From contig CM055098.1 in assembly GCA_029204225.1 (NCBI GenBank), positions 16,080,858 through 16,144,857 of the forward strand: DNA of 64,000 nt, read 5' to 3'. The notes beneath the pieces are model-generated. The model saw nothing but the letters and a program-made list of their open reading frames with translations, was not told the DNA's origin and did not search any database. The translations under genes were made by a program, and so were the position numbers. This DNA is from Diphasiastrum complanatum. Its lineage: Eukaryota; Streptophyta; Lycopodiopsida; Lycopodiales; Lycopodiaceae. Below are positions 33,650-45,362 of the stretch, piece by piece (within the stretch, counting starts at the first letter, position 1; each line of letters starts with the position of its first letter).

Positions 33650-34600
33650 CCTACTGGCTTGTATAAATTTGCATGCTTTTTGAAATTTTTTTATAATCCG
33701 TCGATTTTGTATTATGACGAATTTGGATTCTTCTGTAAAACCATTGGAAAAGTAGCAATATATAGCTGTTTTTTGTGCTAGTCCTGCCATGTTGTGTACT
33801 TTTATGAAATGTCACTCTTGCTTGCCAATGAGATTTTTCCATTCCTTGTGATGACCATATGCTAAGACTTCCATATTTCTTGCAAAGAATGTCGAACGAT
33901 GTCGTAATATGTGCTGCATGTCATAAAAACGTAATCTAAATCAGTACCAAAAGTATCTAATTTAATTGCACATATTTGTCTATCGTAGTGTAAAATCAAA
34001 ATCTTACCATATAATGTGTTATATGATCAACACCCCATGCACTTTGAACTGCATCCACAAATTCATTGGCTGTTTTCTGTATCATTGAACATCAGTATTT
34101 GAAAATTTATCTTTTCTCAAGTATTTCACCATGTTGTCTAACTTTTTCCAAACTTCTACTTTGTGTATACGAGTAGAACCTTCTTCTTCAAAATCCTGAG
34201 TTGCTACAATAATTTCTTTCCAAACCATGTATTGAACCTTAGATTGTTTGCCAGAATAATTTGATAAAAATATTCGAACTTTAGATCCTCCAATGCTCGG
34301 CTTGCATGGAATATTTCTTGTTTTACCTGATAACTTGTCATCTTTTTTTATTTTAGCGTGGCCTTTATGTAAGCCTACATTGGACAACACATCCTCTAAT
34401 CTGGAAATAGCTTCCTTTGCATAGGCCTCTGGCTCGGAATTCCATGCAAACAAGATGTAAAGATATATTATTTTTTCTATAATATGCACCTCCGCATGCA
34501 ATGTACAGATATGAACATTTCGTAGAGGAATTGGTAGTACAGGTTTCCAATTAGGATCTTCTCAATCTCTTGATATTCTTGTACTCCTTGTCGTGTCTTT
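33650..34600 (-). pseudogene. element gene D' (C-terminal half of the transposase-like gene)
   Basis: On the minus strand the first block (about 34600-34082) starts at P-I-P-L-R-N-V-H-I-C-T-L-H-A-E and continues through I-P-C-K-P-S-I-G-G-S-K, W-K-E-I-I-V-A and V-W-K-K-L-D. A second block (about 33900-33651) has M-E-K-S-H-W-Q-A-R and W-F-Y-R-R. Both match gene D, in the same order. The upstream half with the Asp and Cys motifs is absent, so the copy ends near 34620. Confidence 0.6.
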
Positions 34601-34669
34601 TGTTGTTTTCATGCAGTATAAACAAGGGTGTAAATCAAGCATTCAAATAAACTAAATAGGCCGAAATTG

Positions 34670-34990
34670 TGGTCTAGATCTTGCATATCCATTTACATTT
34701 CAGTTCTTGATATTTTTGGAAAGTCCAAGAATTAAGAGGTGAGTGTTTCTTGATTTTTGGACTCTCAAAATGTTGTCCATTTAGTTCTCGTTTTTTGCTT
34801 TTGTGGAACTAGTTGTGGATTAGATTTATTGCTTTGTGGATTAAAGTACGATTCCGCATTGTGGTAAATCATCTTGGCCGGGTTTGTGGTTTAACTCTTG
34901 CAAATCTTATGAAATCCCATTTTTTGATGTTCTTGGCGGTCCAAGAATCAAGAAATGTTTGTCTCTTGATTTTTGGGCTCTCAAAATGCT
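34670..34990 (+). repeat. two related blocks containing TCTTGATTTTTGG(A/G)CTCTCAAAATG
   Basis: 34670-34772 and 34873-34990 share a string of words, including the one in the call, GTGGT-TAG/TTAACTCTTGCA and TTTGATGTTCTTGG-like sequence. This is a diverged tandem duplication about 205 bp apart. The following 34991-35330 holds no gene. Confidence 0.65.
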
Positions 34991-35329
34991 ACTTAGTTTG
35001 TTTCTTGTTTCTTATATAATGCATGTTACCTTAGTTTTAGTTGTAAAGGATCTGCTCATCTCAAGTTTGAGTCTACTAGCAATCTCTAACGCATTACATG
35101 AATTACTCTCTGATCAGACAAACTCTCTAGTGCATTACAGTCGTTTGTTGTGTATCCGTAAAACATGCTCTAAGGAACTGTCTTAAAATCATATTATTCG
35201 TCTGTCATGAATGCTTTCTTTTTGGCACTGAATTTGGTACAGTTTAGCACGATCACTGAATAAAACTGTATGTATACATATGAGATGACAGTCCCTGTCT
35301 AAAGCATTGAGTCTTTGATCTGTGTTCCT

Positions 35330-35432
35330 GATTGTAATTGACATAAGTTTCTAACGTGCTCTAAAACTATTCGTGTTCTTTAACCATAACCTTGGACTTA
35401 AGTTGTTGAGGACTTTTGTCTAGAAACGAACA
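35330..35432 (-). repeat. about 100-bp segment inverted relative to 40136-40240
   Basis: The words GTTTCTAACGTGCTCTAAAA, ACCATAACCTTGGACTTAAG and GAACAGTTCGC appear here as the reverse complement of 40136-40240. The adjacent LTR-like block 35437-35805, however, is in direct orientation to 39773-40140. Confidence 0.85.
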
Positions 35433-35436
35433 GTTC

Positions 35437-35805
35437 GCATACCAACAAGGTTAATATAGATTTTGTAGTAGATAATGTCTTTCCCACAGAGGATAGCGTT
35501 AGAAAGTTATGTATTTGGTACAATTTATGATTTGTTTTGAGTGTAGTGGCTTCGGGTGTTATTCTGGTTGTCAACAGACATTAGAAAGTAACCAATATTA
35601 CTTATGTTAAGGTGTGTAGTGTTAATAATTCTAGAACAACAGTTTTGCCTCTATCAAATTGAATGAAACGCATTCTACATGTGAGATGTTATCAGAGTAG
35701 TACAACAGTACTACACTCCGGCTGATTAAGGTGTCAACAGAGAGTCGAGAAATGTTCGATGTATTCGTGGTTGTACAGACAATTAGTTAATCTCGTTCGC
35801 GAACA
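35437..35805 (-). repeat. LTR-like block of gypsy-2 (left copy)
   Basis: Matches 39773-40140 in direct orientation from ATACCAACAAGGTTAATATA to GTTCGCGAAC with scattered differences. Confidence 0.88.
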
Positions 35806-35814
35806 TCTTGATAC

Positions 35815-36490
35815 TCCTTCAATAATTCAGTAAATTTCGCTAATTCCAATTCTCCAAGTGACTTTGAAACATGCACAATATGCCAAGTGCAAGTTCAATT
35901 AGTTCAGTAGAATATGGTAAAATGATACCTTCTGTCATACTGGCCTTGGTATGGCCATGAATTTCGCGCATGGTTGACTCTATAGATGTATTCTTGTCAT
36001 CAGCCTGGTCCTTGTTACCCAATTCATATTCAGATTTGTCACTCGAATCATCATACTCTTTCGAGTTCATGTCTGCAATTTTAATTTCTTCATTCAAAAC
36101 ATCCGCTTCAGCGTTGCAGGCATCGAAGAATTCTTCTTCGTTAGTATTCTCATAGCATTCAAAATGTTGCACTTCGATGTCAGATGCATTAGAAAAAATA
36201 TTTAAGGCATAAGAAGAATCTTCTGAGGTAAAACTAGTGTCAGACAAAGGAGTTTCACCTTCATATTTGTCACGACTCCGGGTGATTATTTGTTCTGCTG
36301 GCTTACTTCGATTATTGATCTCATCAGTCTGAAATCTCAACTCTTTGGATTTCCAATGAACACTTGTGTTTGATTGATAAAGCTAGGGTCGTCCAATTAG
36401 CACAGAATAAGATGACAAACCAAGTGGTTTGATAACTATGAAACTCATTGTGAAAGGCTTGGCTTGAATGTAAACAGTGACATCCTTCAA
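35815..36490 (-). pseudogene. gypsy-2 protease end and protease-RT linker
   Basis: On the minus strand, F-I-V-I-K-P-L-G-L-S-S followed by S-V-L-I-G-R-P, a stop, and S-V-H-W-K-S-K-E-L is the C-terminus of a gypsy retropepsin. The same block occurs in gypsy-1. The 166-residue open frame that follows (36340-35840) is acidic (many Asp/Glu/Ser) and ends near L-L-K-E-Y-Q-D-V, which normally just precedes the reverse transcriptase. The active-site part of the protease is missing, lost at the copia-2 junction. Confidence 0.7.
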
Positions 36491-36499
36491 TTCTCCATG

Positions 36500-38087
36500 A
36501 GAGATAGATCCGAGCCTAAGAGGCTCTCATATGATGACAAAGGCAAACAAGTGGATCTTGATTCCACTAATTATGTTTTTTATGTCTCTCATGAAGAGCC
36601 AAAGAATGTACAAGAGGCACTCAATACCAAGGAGTGGTATGATGCCATGAAGCAAGAGTATGATGCATTGATCACCAACAATACTTGGGAGGTTGTGGAT
36701 CCTCCATCCAACAAGCATGTGATTGGTTGCAAGTGGGTATTTCGGATCAAGTTCAATCATGATGGCACCATCAACAAGCATAAAGCAAGATTATGTGCCA
36801 AAGGATTTGCTCAAATCCATGGTCTTGATTATGAGGAGACCTTTGCACCCGTTGCAAAGATGGTGACAATAAGAATTCTTATTTCTCTTGCTTGATGGTT
36901 ATCTTGAGGAGTAGATCTATATGGAACAACCTCAAGGATTCATGAAGGATGAGTCCAAAGTGTGCTTGCTCTTCAAAAGTCTTTATGGACTCAAGCAAGC
37001 ACCAAGATCATGGTATTCAAGACTTATCTCTTTTCTTATCTCATTAGGATTTACTCTTAGTGACTATGATCCTTCCATGTATCTAAAGTTTGTTGATAGC
37101 AATATTGTCATTCTTCTAATTTATGTTGATGAAATTATTCTTTGTGGAAGTTGTATCAAGCTAGTTGATGAAACCAAGCTAGCACTTGGATGTGAAATTA
37201 AAATGCAAGATCTAGGAGAGATGCATTACATCATAGGCCTAGAAATTGATTTACATGAAAATCATGTCTTTATATGCCAATCTAAATATGCTCACTCTAT
37301 TTTGAAAAAATTCCATATGGAAAATTCTAAGAGCATAGATACTCCAATGGAGCAAATTGTAAAAGATCCTAATAAAGTTGATGAAAGATCCTTTGAGGAC
37401 ATCACACTTTTTAGGAGTCTTGTAGGCTCCTTGATTTGGCTTACAATTACTAGGCCCGATCTAAGTTTTTGTGTGCACAAATTGAGTCAATTTATGCAAG
37501 ATCCTAAGATCCATCATCGGAAGATGGCCAAGAGGATTTTAAGATATGTATCTTCATCTTGTGATTATGGTCTACTCTATAAAAGTGAAGATCTATCCAT
37601 TATTGGCTACTCGGATTCGGACTTTGCAAGTGACAAGATTGATCGAAAGTCTATTTGTGCATACACTATCTTTCTTGGAGGCAATCTTATATCTTGGCTT
37701 TCCAAAAAGCAAGATACTATATCTCTCTCTTCATGTGAGGCCGAGTACAAAGCACTCACTACAACTACCAAAGAAGTGCTTTGGATCAAGAGGTTATTAA
37801 TGGAGCTAAAGTGCATCAAGGAGGATGATCTACCAATGATCAAGTGTGATAACATCTCGGCCCAAGATCTTGCCAATAATCCCATATTTCATGCAAGAAG
37901 CAAGCACATAGAAGTGGCACACCATTTTGTGAGAGAAAAGCTTATTGGAGGTGAAATCTATTTGGAACATGTCAACTCATCCTCTTGTATTGCCGATCTA
38001 CTCACCGAGCCTTTGAGCAAAAGTGCTTTCATCAAGCATAGATCTAATCTTGGAGTTATATCAAGATCAATGCTCAAATCTTCATAG
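36500..38087 (+). pseudogene. copia-2 reverse transcriptase and RNase H, inactivated
   Basis: The frame runs to TGA at 36893-36895, then resumes at 36921. Compared with copia-1 about 50 bp are missing near 36893, removing F-Q-L-D-I-S-N-A-F with the first catalytic Asp and shifting the frame. A further TAG follows at about 36912. The Y-V-D-D box reads Y-V-D-E. RNase H motifs (G-Y-S-D-S-D-F-A, S-S-C-E-A-E-Y) are intact and the C-terminus has A-D-L-L-T-E-P-L in place of T-K-P-L. Because the catalytic residues are lost, this copy cannot encode a working polymerase. Confidence 0.93.
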
Positions 38088-38105
38088 ATAATTTTTTAGG
38101 AGGAG

Positions 38106-38842
38106 TGTGAAGAATTGAAAAAGATTATCTATGTTAGATATAGGGGTCTTATGTTTTTTACATCAAGCATCTAGGTGTAGGATGTTTATAGGAATAAATT
38201 TGGCATAGATGGCAAATTATGCATTTCCACTTGTAATGCCACTATTGAGCCAAAATAGAGTAAGAGGCTAAACACGTGCCAATTAGAGTGTAGACAAGTG
38301 TAAAGCTTTTGTTTGATGAATTCCAAGATGTCCAATAGGATTTAGAGGTGGAACCTTGTGAGGTCCAATAGAAAATTGAGGTGTGCTTGAATATAGTCCA
38401 ATAGAATTAAGAGGTGCATGGATCAATGGTCCAATAGGATCAAGAGGTGACAAAGTATGGTCCAATCATAGTTAAGCATAGTGGTAGCTCGTGGATCTAC
38501 TAGTATCATTGTACTCCTCATTTTGGATCTAATTGATTTGGTGATTTCATGGATTTTGTGAGTTATTGAGTTTCTAGCTTTCTCTCTCTACCTGAGGGCT
38601 CATGATGTTTTTTCTCTCTCTACCTGAGGAGACCAGCTTGTTTTTACTTAGATTATTTTTTGAATACTTGCCACACGTGTGAGTGAGAGTTGGAAGTGAT
38701 TGAATGCATGTAGTAGTGTGTTTTTGCCATAGAATCAAAAATAGATCTTGAATCTCAATCTAGTCTTGATCTTGGTGCATCTACACACCTTAGGAGATCA
38801 CAAGTACATGTAGTGGACAGTCCACACGTGTGAAATTCAACA
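38106..38842 (+). repeat. 3' LTR of copia-2
   Basis: About 737 bp, TGTGAAGAATTG...GAAATTCAACA, preceded by the polypurine tract TTTTAGGAGGAG. It is nearly identical to the copia-1 3' LTR. Confidence 0.93.
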
Positions 38843-38843
38843 T

Positions 38844-39686
38844 CATCCTTTTGCTTGGATTGTCGTTTACTTCTTTTGTCTCCTTTATCAGCTTCTGATT
38901 CTGATGAATCGCTGCTTTCAGACTCCGAGCTTGAAGAACTGGTACTTGAGTCAGAATCTAAATCATCATCGCTATCGCTAGAATCAATTTTAGACTTACG
39001 AGATCTTTTAGTTGAGCGTCGCTTTCGTGCTAGTTTCGAGGTCTCGAAGTTTTCAGCACTAGCTATTACTGCTGCTAAGGAGGTCATGTCCCCTTGTCTG
39101 CAATATCGATCAATCTTTGGTGGTAAACCAGCCAAAAACCATTCAATTTGCATATCAACGGGATATACATCGGTTAGTTTTCCTATAAGATTCTTAACCT
39201 TTCGTGTATATTTTCGAAGGGATTCTTAGTCTTCTTCTAAACATTGTTCAGACGTCCGAGAATTCTAGATTTATAATCGATTTCTCTAAACTGGTTCAGA
39301 AACGCATCTTTCAGTAGTAACCAGGTTCCTACACGGTCTGGTTCAACTTGACTGTACCATATGCGTGCCTGCTTTCTCAACAGACCAAGGAGGATTCACA
39401 ATTTGTCTACGTCAGTTCCTTCGTTATTTGCATTAGTGATTGACTCAAATTGCGAGACATAGCTATCTGCATCATCAGAAGTAGTCCCTTTAAAATAATC
39501 GTACTTAATTTTGGAGATAAAAGTGAAACGTGCAGCAGGACCCTCCATACCAAAGCTAATTAGGAGTTCAAGTAACTGGGCAGTGATTTCTTCGAGATTT
39601 CTTCGACTCACACTCTCACTCTGTCTTGGTAAAAATTCCTCTCTAAGCTTACGGTATCGTTCTAATCGGGATTCTCTATTTGACAT
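38844..39686 (-). pseudogene. gypsy-2 Gag
   Basis: ATG at 39684-39686 on the minus strand (M-S-N-R-E-S-R-L). The first frame, to 39396, covers a charged N-terminus and the start of the Gag domain (D-S-Y-V-S-Q-F-E-S). It continues in broken frames through R-I-W-Y-S-Q-V-E and F-L-N-Q-F-R-E, then 39153-38850 gives W-F-L-A-G-L-P-P and a Ser/Asp/Glu-rich tail with basic K-R-S-K-R-Q-S-K. The copia-2 LTR end interrupts it at 38842. This is a normal plant gypsy Gag layout with at least two frame breaks. Confidence 0.75.
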
Positions 39687-39737
39687 ACACTAAATGGAGA
39701 TGGATGTGTCAGTTTTCTTATAAATTTCCTAAGCTAT

Positions 39738-39765
39738 CCCCAGCAACGGCGCCAAAAATTGGTAT
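39738..39765 (-). promoter_or_regulatory. gypsy-2 primer-binding site
   Basis: The complement reads TGGCGCCGTTGCTGGGGA, very like the TGGCGCCGTTGCCGGGGA site of Athila/Tat-type plant gypsy elements. It abuts the LTR edge TGGTATATGTCG. Confidence 0.8.
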
Positions 39766-39772
39766 ATGTCGT

Positions 39773-40140
39773 ACTATACCAACAAGGTTAATATAGATTT
39801 TGTAGTACATAATGTCGTTCCCACATAGGACAATGTTAGAAAGTTATGTATTTGGTACAATTTATGATTTATTTTGAGTGTAGTGGCTTCGGGTGTTATT
39901 CTGGTTGTCAACAAACATTAGAAAGTAACCAGTACTATTGATGTTGGGGTGTGTAGTGTTAATAATTCCATAACAATAGTCTTGCCTCTATCAAATCGAA
40001 TGAAACGCGTTCTACAGGTGAGATGTTATCAGAGTAGTACAGCAGTACTATACTCCGACTAATTAAGGTGTCAACAAAGAGTCGAGAAATGTTCGATGTA
40101 TTCGTGGTTGTGCAGGCAATTAGTTAATCGCGTTCGCGAA
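39773..40140 (-). repeat. LTR of gypsy-2 (right copy, 5' on the minus strand)
   Basis: Direct match to 35437-35805. The true LTR may extend further right, since 40136-40240 is itself present in inverted form at 35330-35432. Confidence 0.85.
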
Positions 40141-40240
40141 CTGTTCATTTCTAGACAGAAGTCCTCAACAGCTTAAGTCCAAGGTTATGGTTAAAGAACA
40201 CGAATAGTTTTAGAGCACATTAGAAACTTATGTCAATTAT

Positions 40241-41250
40241 AAGGACTAGTTAACAATTAGATTGAGTATACGTTCAATTATACCATAAGAGGTATATTTA
40301 ACTAAGAAATCAAATTACTCTAGTTTAACATGGCGTTCATATCTAGTCGTTTCACGTGGACGACCTAGTAAAGGCTATCCAAGGCAATGTCTTCCCTTTT
40401 AAAGATCTTACCCTTAAATACAAGGCAAGTACTTAGGAGATATATTCTCGAAAAATGACTTAGGCCTCTTCATGTTTTATATGAATCCAGCTCATATCTT
40501 CATTTTCGAGTATATCATGCCATATTTATGTTGATATTTGATATTTAACATTTACAGCACCCAATTTGGTGTCATGTAGCCAAAGTTATTATCATTTGAA
40601 ATTTTGCAGTTTTGTGAGTAAAATTGGCAAGATTCCTGTTATTCTTTTCTGTTTAGAGAGCTTCTAAGGATAGAAGCAGTTTAAGGAGGGAAGAATGTTA
40701 TGTCCATGGCCAGTAAGTAGGATTTAGTATACTCCTAGTCTTGGATACACGGTACTCCAGTAAATCAAGTTGTTAGTTATGCCACATCATACTAGATGTG
40801 ACCCAGATGTAACTAATATCCTTGTGAGGCCCAGAACACACTAAATTTTGTTCAGACAAAGTATGAGACAGTGTATGCATGTGTAGAGTTATCAATAGCA
40901 ATTCTATGAATAGTTTGTCCATGCTTAGGACTCTATTCTATGTGAATCTATGTATAGGGAACTTAGGGCTATGCATGGCTATGTCCCCAGATTGTATATT
41001 GAGGGTCATTGATTCATTGTCAGGGTTTCACTCTACCTTCATGTTTCTTATTCCTTAGCTTGGGGTGAAGCTTCTAGAGTTGATTGGTTGCTTCTACTTG
41101 GTTGGGTGGTTGTTCCATAGTGTGTTTTCCATTGTGTTTTGTCTTGTAAGCAGGATCTTAGAGAGCTTATAATATCCAAACTTTAGGAGCGCGTCCTGAT
41201 ACTTTACAAAGGTTGACTCTAGAATGATAGGCGCTCAGCTGGCTTTGTTT
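40241..41250 (+). other. no supported gene; possible end of a plus-strand LTR element
   Basis: The purine tract TTAAGGAGGGAAGAA followed by TGTTATGTCC at about 40682-40705 resembles a polypurine tract and LTR start of a chromovirus-type gypsy element. No partner LTR is visible and the preceding sequence is full of stops. Confidence 0.3.
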
Positions 41251-41251
41251 T

Positions 41252-42362
41252 CTACCAAGGATCTCTTCTCTTGATCTGCACACAGTAGGGATCAGTCCTT
41301 TTCCAGCTCGGTGCTCTTAGGTATTCTTGTAGCTGCTCGTCGTTATACATCAGCATTACAATCCTCCAGGGGGGCTGTGGTCGTAGGGCGTTCACAAGCT
41401 TACTGAGCTTTGGATACTCTTCAATCGTTATTTTCTTTGGCCCCCCTCGCTCTCTTTTCTTGTAGGTCTTATGAAATTCATTAGACTCTTTGTGATCATC
41501 GTATCGTCTTTTGATCTTTTCTATAGATTTTTTCAGTAGCTTCCTTGAGGGTCTTGCCAGATAGTCATCCAATGCGGTGGCACTCTTGGTATCAGGAACT
41601 TTTGAAGAAGAACCCTCGGGCTTAGATCCAGCTAAGGTTTCGCTCTTACTCTTCGAAGGAGATGGAGAAAGTCCCACAGAAGGCTACATGTCTCATCAAG
41701 TGGATCTTGATCGAAAGAATTGAAGTCAGGTGGTGAAGGAGGTGAGAATGGTTTATGAGAATAGGGTGGTGGGTTAGTTATGAGATTATACTGAGTTGTT
41801 GGCGAGAAAAATTGTTTTAAAAAATGGTCATCAGATTTTAGAGAAGATGTGGTGGGTATGATGTCGGAAGTGAATGCTGAGGTGGTCGAATGAGTAAATG
41901 GAAAAAAGGATGGTTGGTAAGATAAAAATGGATCGGAAAAATAAGAAGATGAGTGAGGCAACTGAGTGTAAGTAGATAAATCTACGGCGGTTTTGTGGAG
42001 AAAAAGCTAGCAGTGGATCCTTGATTTGGCATGCCATGACCAACACCTTGTTGGTTTATGGATCGGCTTTGCTCAGGTGCTCCGGCATCATCGTTGTGGT
42101 CATCTTTCTTTTGCACTGTTATGCCTGCGTCGAGTTTATAGGACGTATTCCATATGAGGTCCATTTGTTGCTTTGACAGGAGAAGTTCCTCTTGGACTTT
42201 ATTGACACTTTCTCGGAGTGTTAACAGCTTCTTATTATTTTCTTCTTTTGAGATCTGTTGGTTCCTCTTTAGGGCTTCGTGCTTTTGAATCAAGGAGACA
42301 GTTGCTAGCCTGTGGGCAAGAATCCATACTACAAGCTTTAAAGAAGGCATGTAAAAATGCAT
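41252..42362 (-). pseudogene. unrecognised protein: coiled-coil, Pro/Ser-rich and basic segments
   Basis: Three overlapping minus-strand frames follow each other. 42362-41982 is a Lys/Glu/Gln/Leu-rich coiled-coil-like segment, 41961-41632 a Pro/Ser/Phe-rich low-complexity part, and 41677-41252 a Ser/Lys-rich then basic segment with W-R-I-V-M-L-M-Y-N-D-E. The consistent direction and adjacency suggest one gene with two frame shifts, perhaps a structural protein of a retroelement. I recognise no family. Confidence 0.35.
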
Positions 42363-42737
42363 TTATCATTCTTGTAGTCAATCGTTGTCCATAATCGACA
42401 AAAATAGCAAAGGTTTGGGATCCATACCTCAATATCTGAATGAGGATCTTGTTGAGGCAACGCCCAATTGTAGGTGCTTCAGATGCTTCTTAAGAAGCAA
42501 GGCTTCAATGCCAATCATACATTACCATACTTTATGTGAGCTACAAACACAACGCATTCTAGCAAGCATAATGGCATAGTGCATAGGTAAGCATAATGCC
42601 ATAGTGCATAGGTGAGCATTGTTAAGAAAATGATAACAATCTTACCTAAGATTGTAGAAAGCTCATTTACAAATACTTGACTCTACCAAATGAATTTACA
42701 GGTCTCCACAAACACTCTCCAAGCAGAATTAGGTTGC

Positions 42738-42872
<135 letters not shown>

Positions 42873-42879
42873 ACAAGAC

Positions 42880-44620
42880 ACCACTTAGTTCATCTTGACA
42901 AAGCAAGACTGAAGCTCTTTAAAGTCTTTATTCATAATCCAACAAGGTAAAGTACAGTTGAAAAGTAAAATACAGTACTAAAAAGCACCATAAAGCATAA
43001 CCACTTTCAAGACGTCCAGTTGATACCTGTCACCATCCCACAAAACAAAACCGCTCAAGTTAGTTTAGTGAGGAAGACAGGTGTCATAGTTGAACGACAA
43101 TTGTTATTCATGTTCAAAAGAAGTTATACTACTTAACATCTTTGATTAGCATTTTAAAACATAGTCCTGTCTTCCCAAAAGTACAGTGTTTTAGCGATAG
43201 GCCAAGTCATTATATCACCGTATCAGGGCGAGTGCCATACTGATCAGCTTACGGTAATTGGTCGGTATCAGTTCATTTTAATCAAAGAGGAGTATGAAAA
43301 GTTTAAACCGTTAGGCGTTTTATTTAGCCAAAAGACTTGGTGTGAACACATGTGCTGGTATCAGAGCAAATCCATGCTATACTAACTCAAGTGACCCTTA
43401 CGACGTAAGGTATGTCACGCACTATTATTCATACTCCTGAGCATATCCATGCTTTCCAGTTGTATCTCACCAAAAGTCTAAAGTAACACTAATAGAGGAA
43501 AGGTGAAGTGTTACCATGAATGTTTTATTGGAATGACATAATATCCACGGTATAAGGACACTGTATAGGAAAGATGTCATTAAAACATAGTAAGAGACTA
43601 TCAGTGTTTATACTGGGTAGTAGGGCATATCTGTGCCATTCTACTTCCTAAGTATAAACTATGATTCTTACGCATATCCATGTTGTCTAAGATCATAACA
43701 CTGGAGTCCTTAGTGACCAAATCTTATTTCCAAGTATTTTCGTTTGATTTAAGTGTGGTCTTATGTCGTTACTTACTTTGGAACAAGGGAAGTTGAAAAA
43801 ACGAAAAGAAAAGCGGAATGAAAGACCAAACTTATGTAGAGTGCATGTCTATCATAGTTTTTATGGAGCCAAAACCACCATGCTTACCGTAGTTGTGAAG
43901 AGTAAATTTAAACTCAAAGTGTGTACCTGAATAGTTGTAGACATAGCTTCTTGAGAGGCGGCCATAGTAGATTTTAATAGCCTGATTGAATTTTTACTAT
44001 TTTAGAACATAAGAAGGCCAAGAAACCGTGAAGTGAGCGTATTGCCTTGAAACGTTATGCAGAACGCGCTTTACACAACATCTTTTGATTATGTAAGTTA
44101 ACTTACAACACAGAGGTCCAGTTGCTTGCATACCTTTCAATAAAGAGTAGTTGGTTCAAGAAAGAACCACGTAATATTCTGACGAAGCTGGAGCAGTATG
44201 AGAAAGTTATAGCCTGAGATATCATTAGCTTCATACTATGAGATCACAGAATCTACGAATATCTCAAAAAGAGCACATAAGAAAGAGTTATGCATGCATG
44301 TGTCCATCCTTCCATCGCTGGTTGGAGGAGGCTACAGAAGTAAACGATTCTATGAACATATAGTACAAATTCATTGTCCATCGCTAGACAGTTAGCCATG
44401 CATGAATAAGTAGTATTATCAACTGAAGAGGAGACCCTCCTCCTCTCCATCGCTGGAACAGCAAGGTCTATAAGTGTAGATTTGGTGTTTAAAAGTGAGT
44501 TTACCATGTGCAAAGGTATAGTAAAAAAAAAAACCTTGTAAATCTGAAGTAGCGGTACATCAGTGTCTATCCACGTTTTTTGTTTTAATACAGTAGGGTA
44601 AGACTAAACAAAGGAGCATC
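42880..44620. other. no supported gene
   Basis: CTGGTATCAGAGCAAATCC at about 43351 contains a plus-strand tRNA-Met-type primer site (TGGTATCAGAGC), so LTR-element remains are likely around it, but no LTR pair or coding domain was found. CCATCGCTGG-like words recur at about 44312, 44379 and 44447. Confidence 0.45.
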
Positions 44621-44621
44621 C

Positions 44622-44623
<2 letters not shown>

Positions 44624-44709
<86 letters not shown>
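44624..44709. repeat. (GA)n microsatellite
   Basis: About 43 uninterrupted GA units. The sequence from 44710 to 45360 holds no gene I can support. Confidence 0.97.
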
Positions 44710-44712
<3 letters not shown>

Positions 44713-45362
44713 CAAACCTGTAAATGAGAGATGGTGGTCTCAAAACACAAAATTTGACAATGAGAATAAGGCGCATATGCAACCACAACTCTTATTGGCC
44801 CTCCTACTTTCAAGATCTCTCTAAGTTAACAAAATAATATCAATCTTAAATTAGCTTGTAAGAGGAAAATAATATCAATCTTAAATTAGCTCATAAGAGG
44901 CTACTAAGCAGCAAGAGCTTATACTTATAACATTACACTTAAATAAAGGCCCATCAATGTTCTATTGTTCATTTCAACACCTAATGTGCAATTTCGAACA
45001 ATGATAAACTATAAACAAGTGCAACAATCTTGAAACATTATAGTTATCTCACATTTGCATAATCCTCCATGAGTACATGATTTTTGAAAATATATTGCAA
45101 TGAGTCATGCTCTAGCATTTAAAGTACTCTAACAAAATATATCCCCATCCCCATACAATCCTTTGTGAATTTATCTTATAATTATAGAAGAAATCATTCA
45201 CATGCAAGTACTTTTAACATCACAAGTTGCAATAGTTGCTTCTATAGGAGATAAATATGATAGCATTTCAAAGACGATTCATTCCTCCTCAAGTTCACCA
45301 TAATACTATACTTGAGATCATTCTAAGAATAATTAGATTCTGTGTATACACAAATTAATAAA

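Larger units (their letters stand above)
29126..34620. mobile_element. candidate element, copy 2 (A', C', truncated D'; no H3-like gene)
   Basis: Same gene order and orientations as element 1: A' (+), a region of inverted arms, C' (+), D' (-). The left boundary is placed at CATGGTTAAC (29126-29135), matching the candidate terminal repeat of copy 1 and lying 155 bp before the A' ATG. Gene B is absent between A' and C'. D' lacks its N-terminal half, so the right end is lost. Coding sequence is diverged from copy 1 but alignable, so the two are not a recent duplication. Confidence 0.6.
36491..38842 (+). mobile_element. 5'-truncated Ty1/copia copy (copia-2)
   Basis: Begins at S-M-R-D-R-S-E-P-K-R-L, the integrase-RT linker. 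It is nearly identical to copia-1 from 18203 onward and ends with a full 3' LTR (38106-38842, TGTGAAG...AATTCAACA). It lies inside gypsy-2. The left junction shares only TCC with copia-1, and no target duplication links the two ends. There is no 5' LTR, gag, protease or integrase core. Confidence 0.93.
35330..40240 (-). mobile_element. minus-strand Ty3/gypsy element (gypsy-2), truncated and interrupted
   Basis: From right to left on the minus strand: an LTR (39760 to at least 40140), a primer site (complement of TGGCGCCGTTGCTGGGGA at 39738-39755), Gag (39686-38844), then after the copia-2 insertion the protease (36480-36344), a linker ending K-E-Y-Q-D-V (about 35815), and immediately a second LTR-like block (35437-35805). 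Reverse transcriptase, RNase H and integrase are gone. The jump from pol into LTR occurs at GTTCGCGAAC, which is also present in the other LTR, so a microhomology deletion is likely. Confidence 0.8.
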
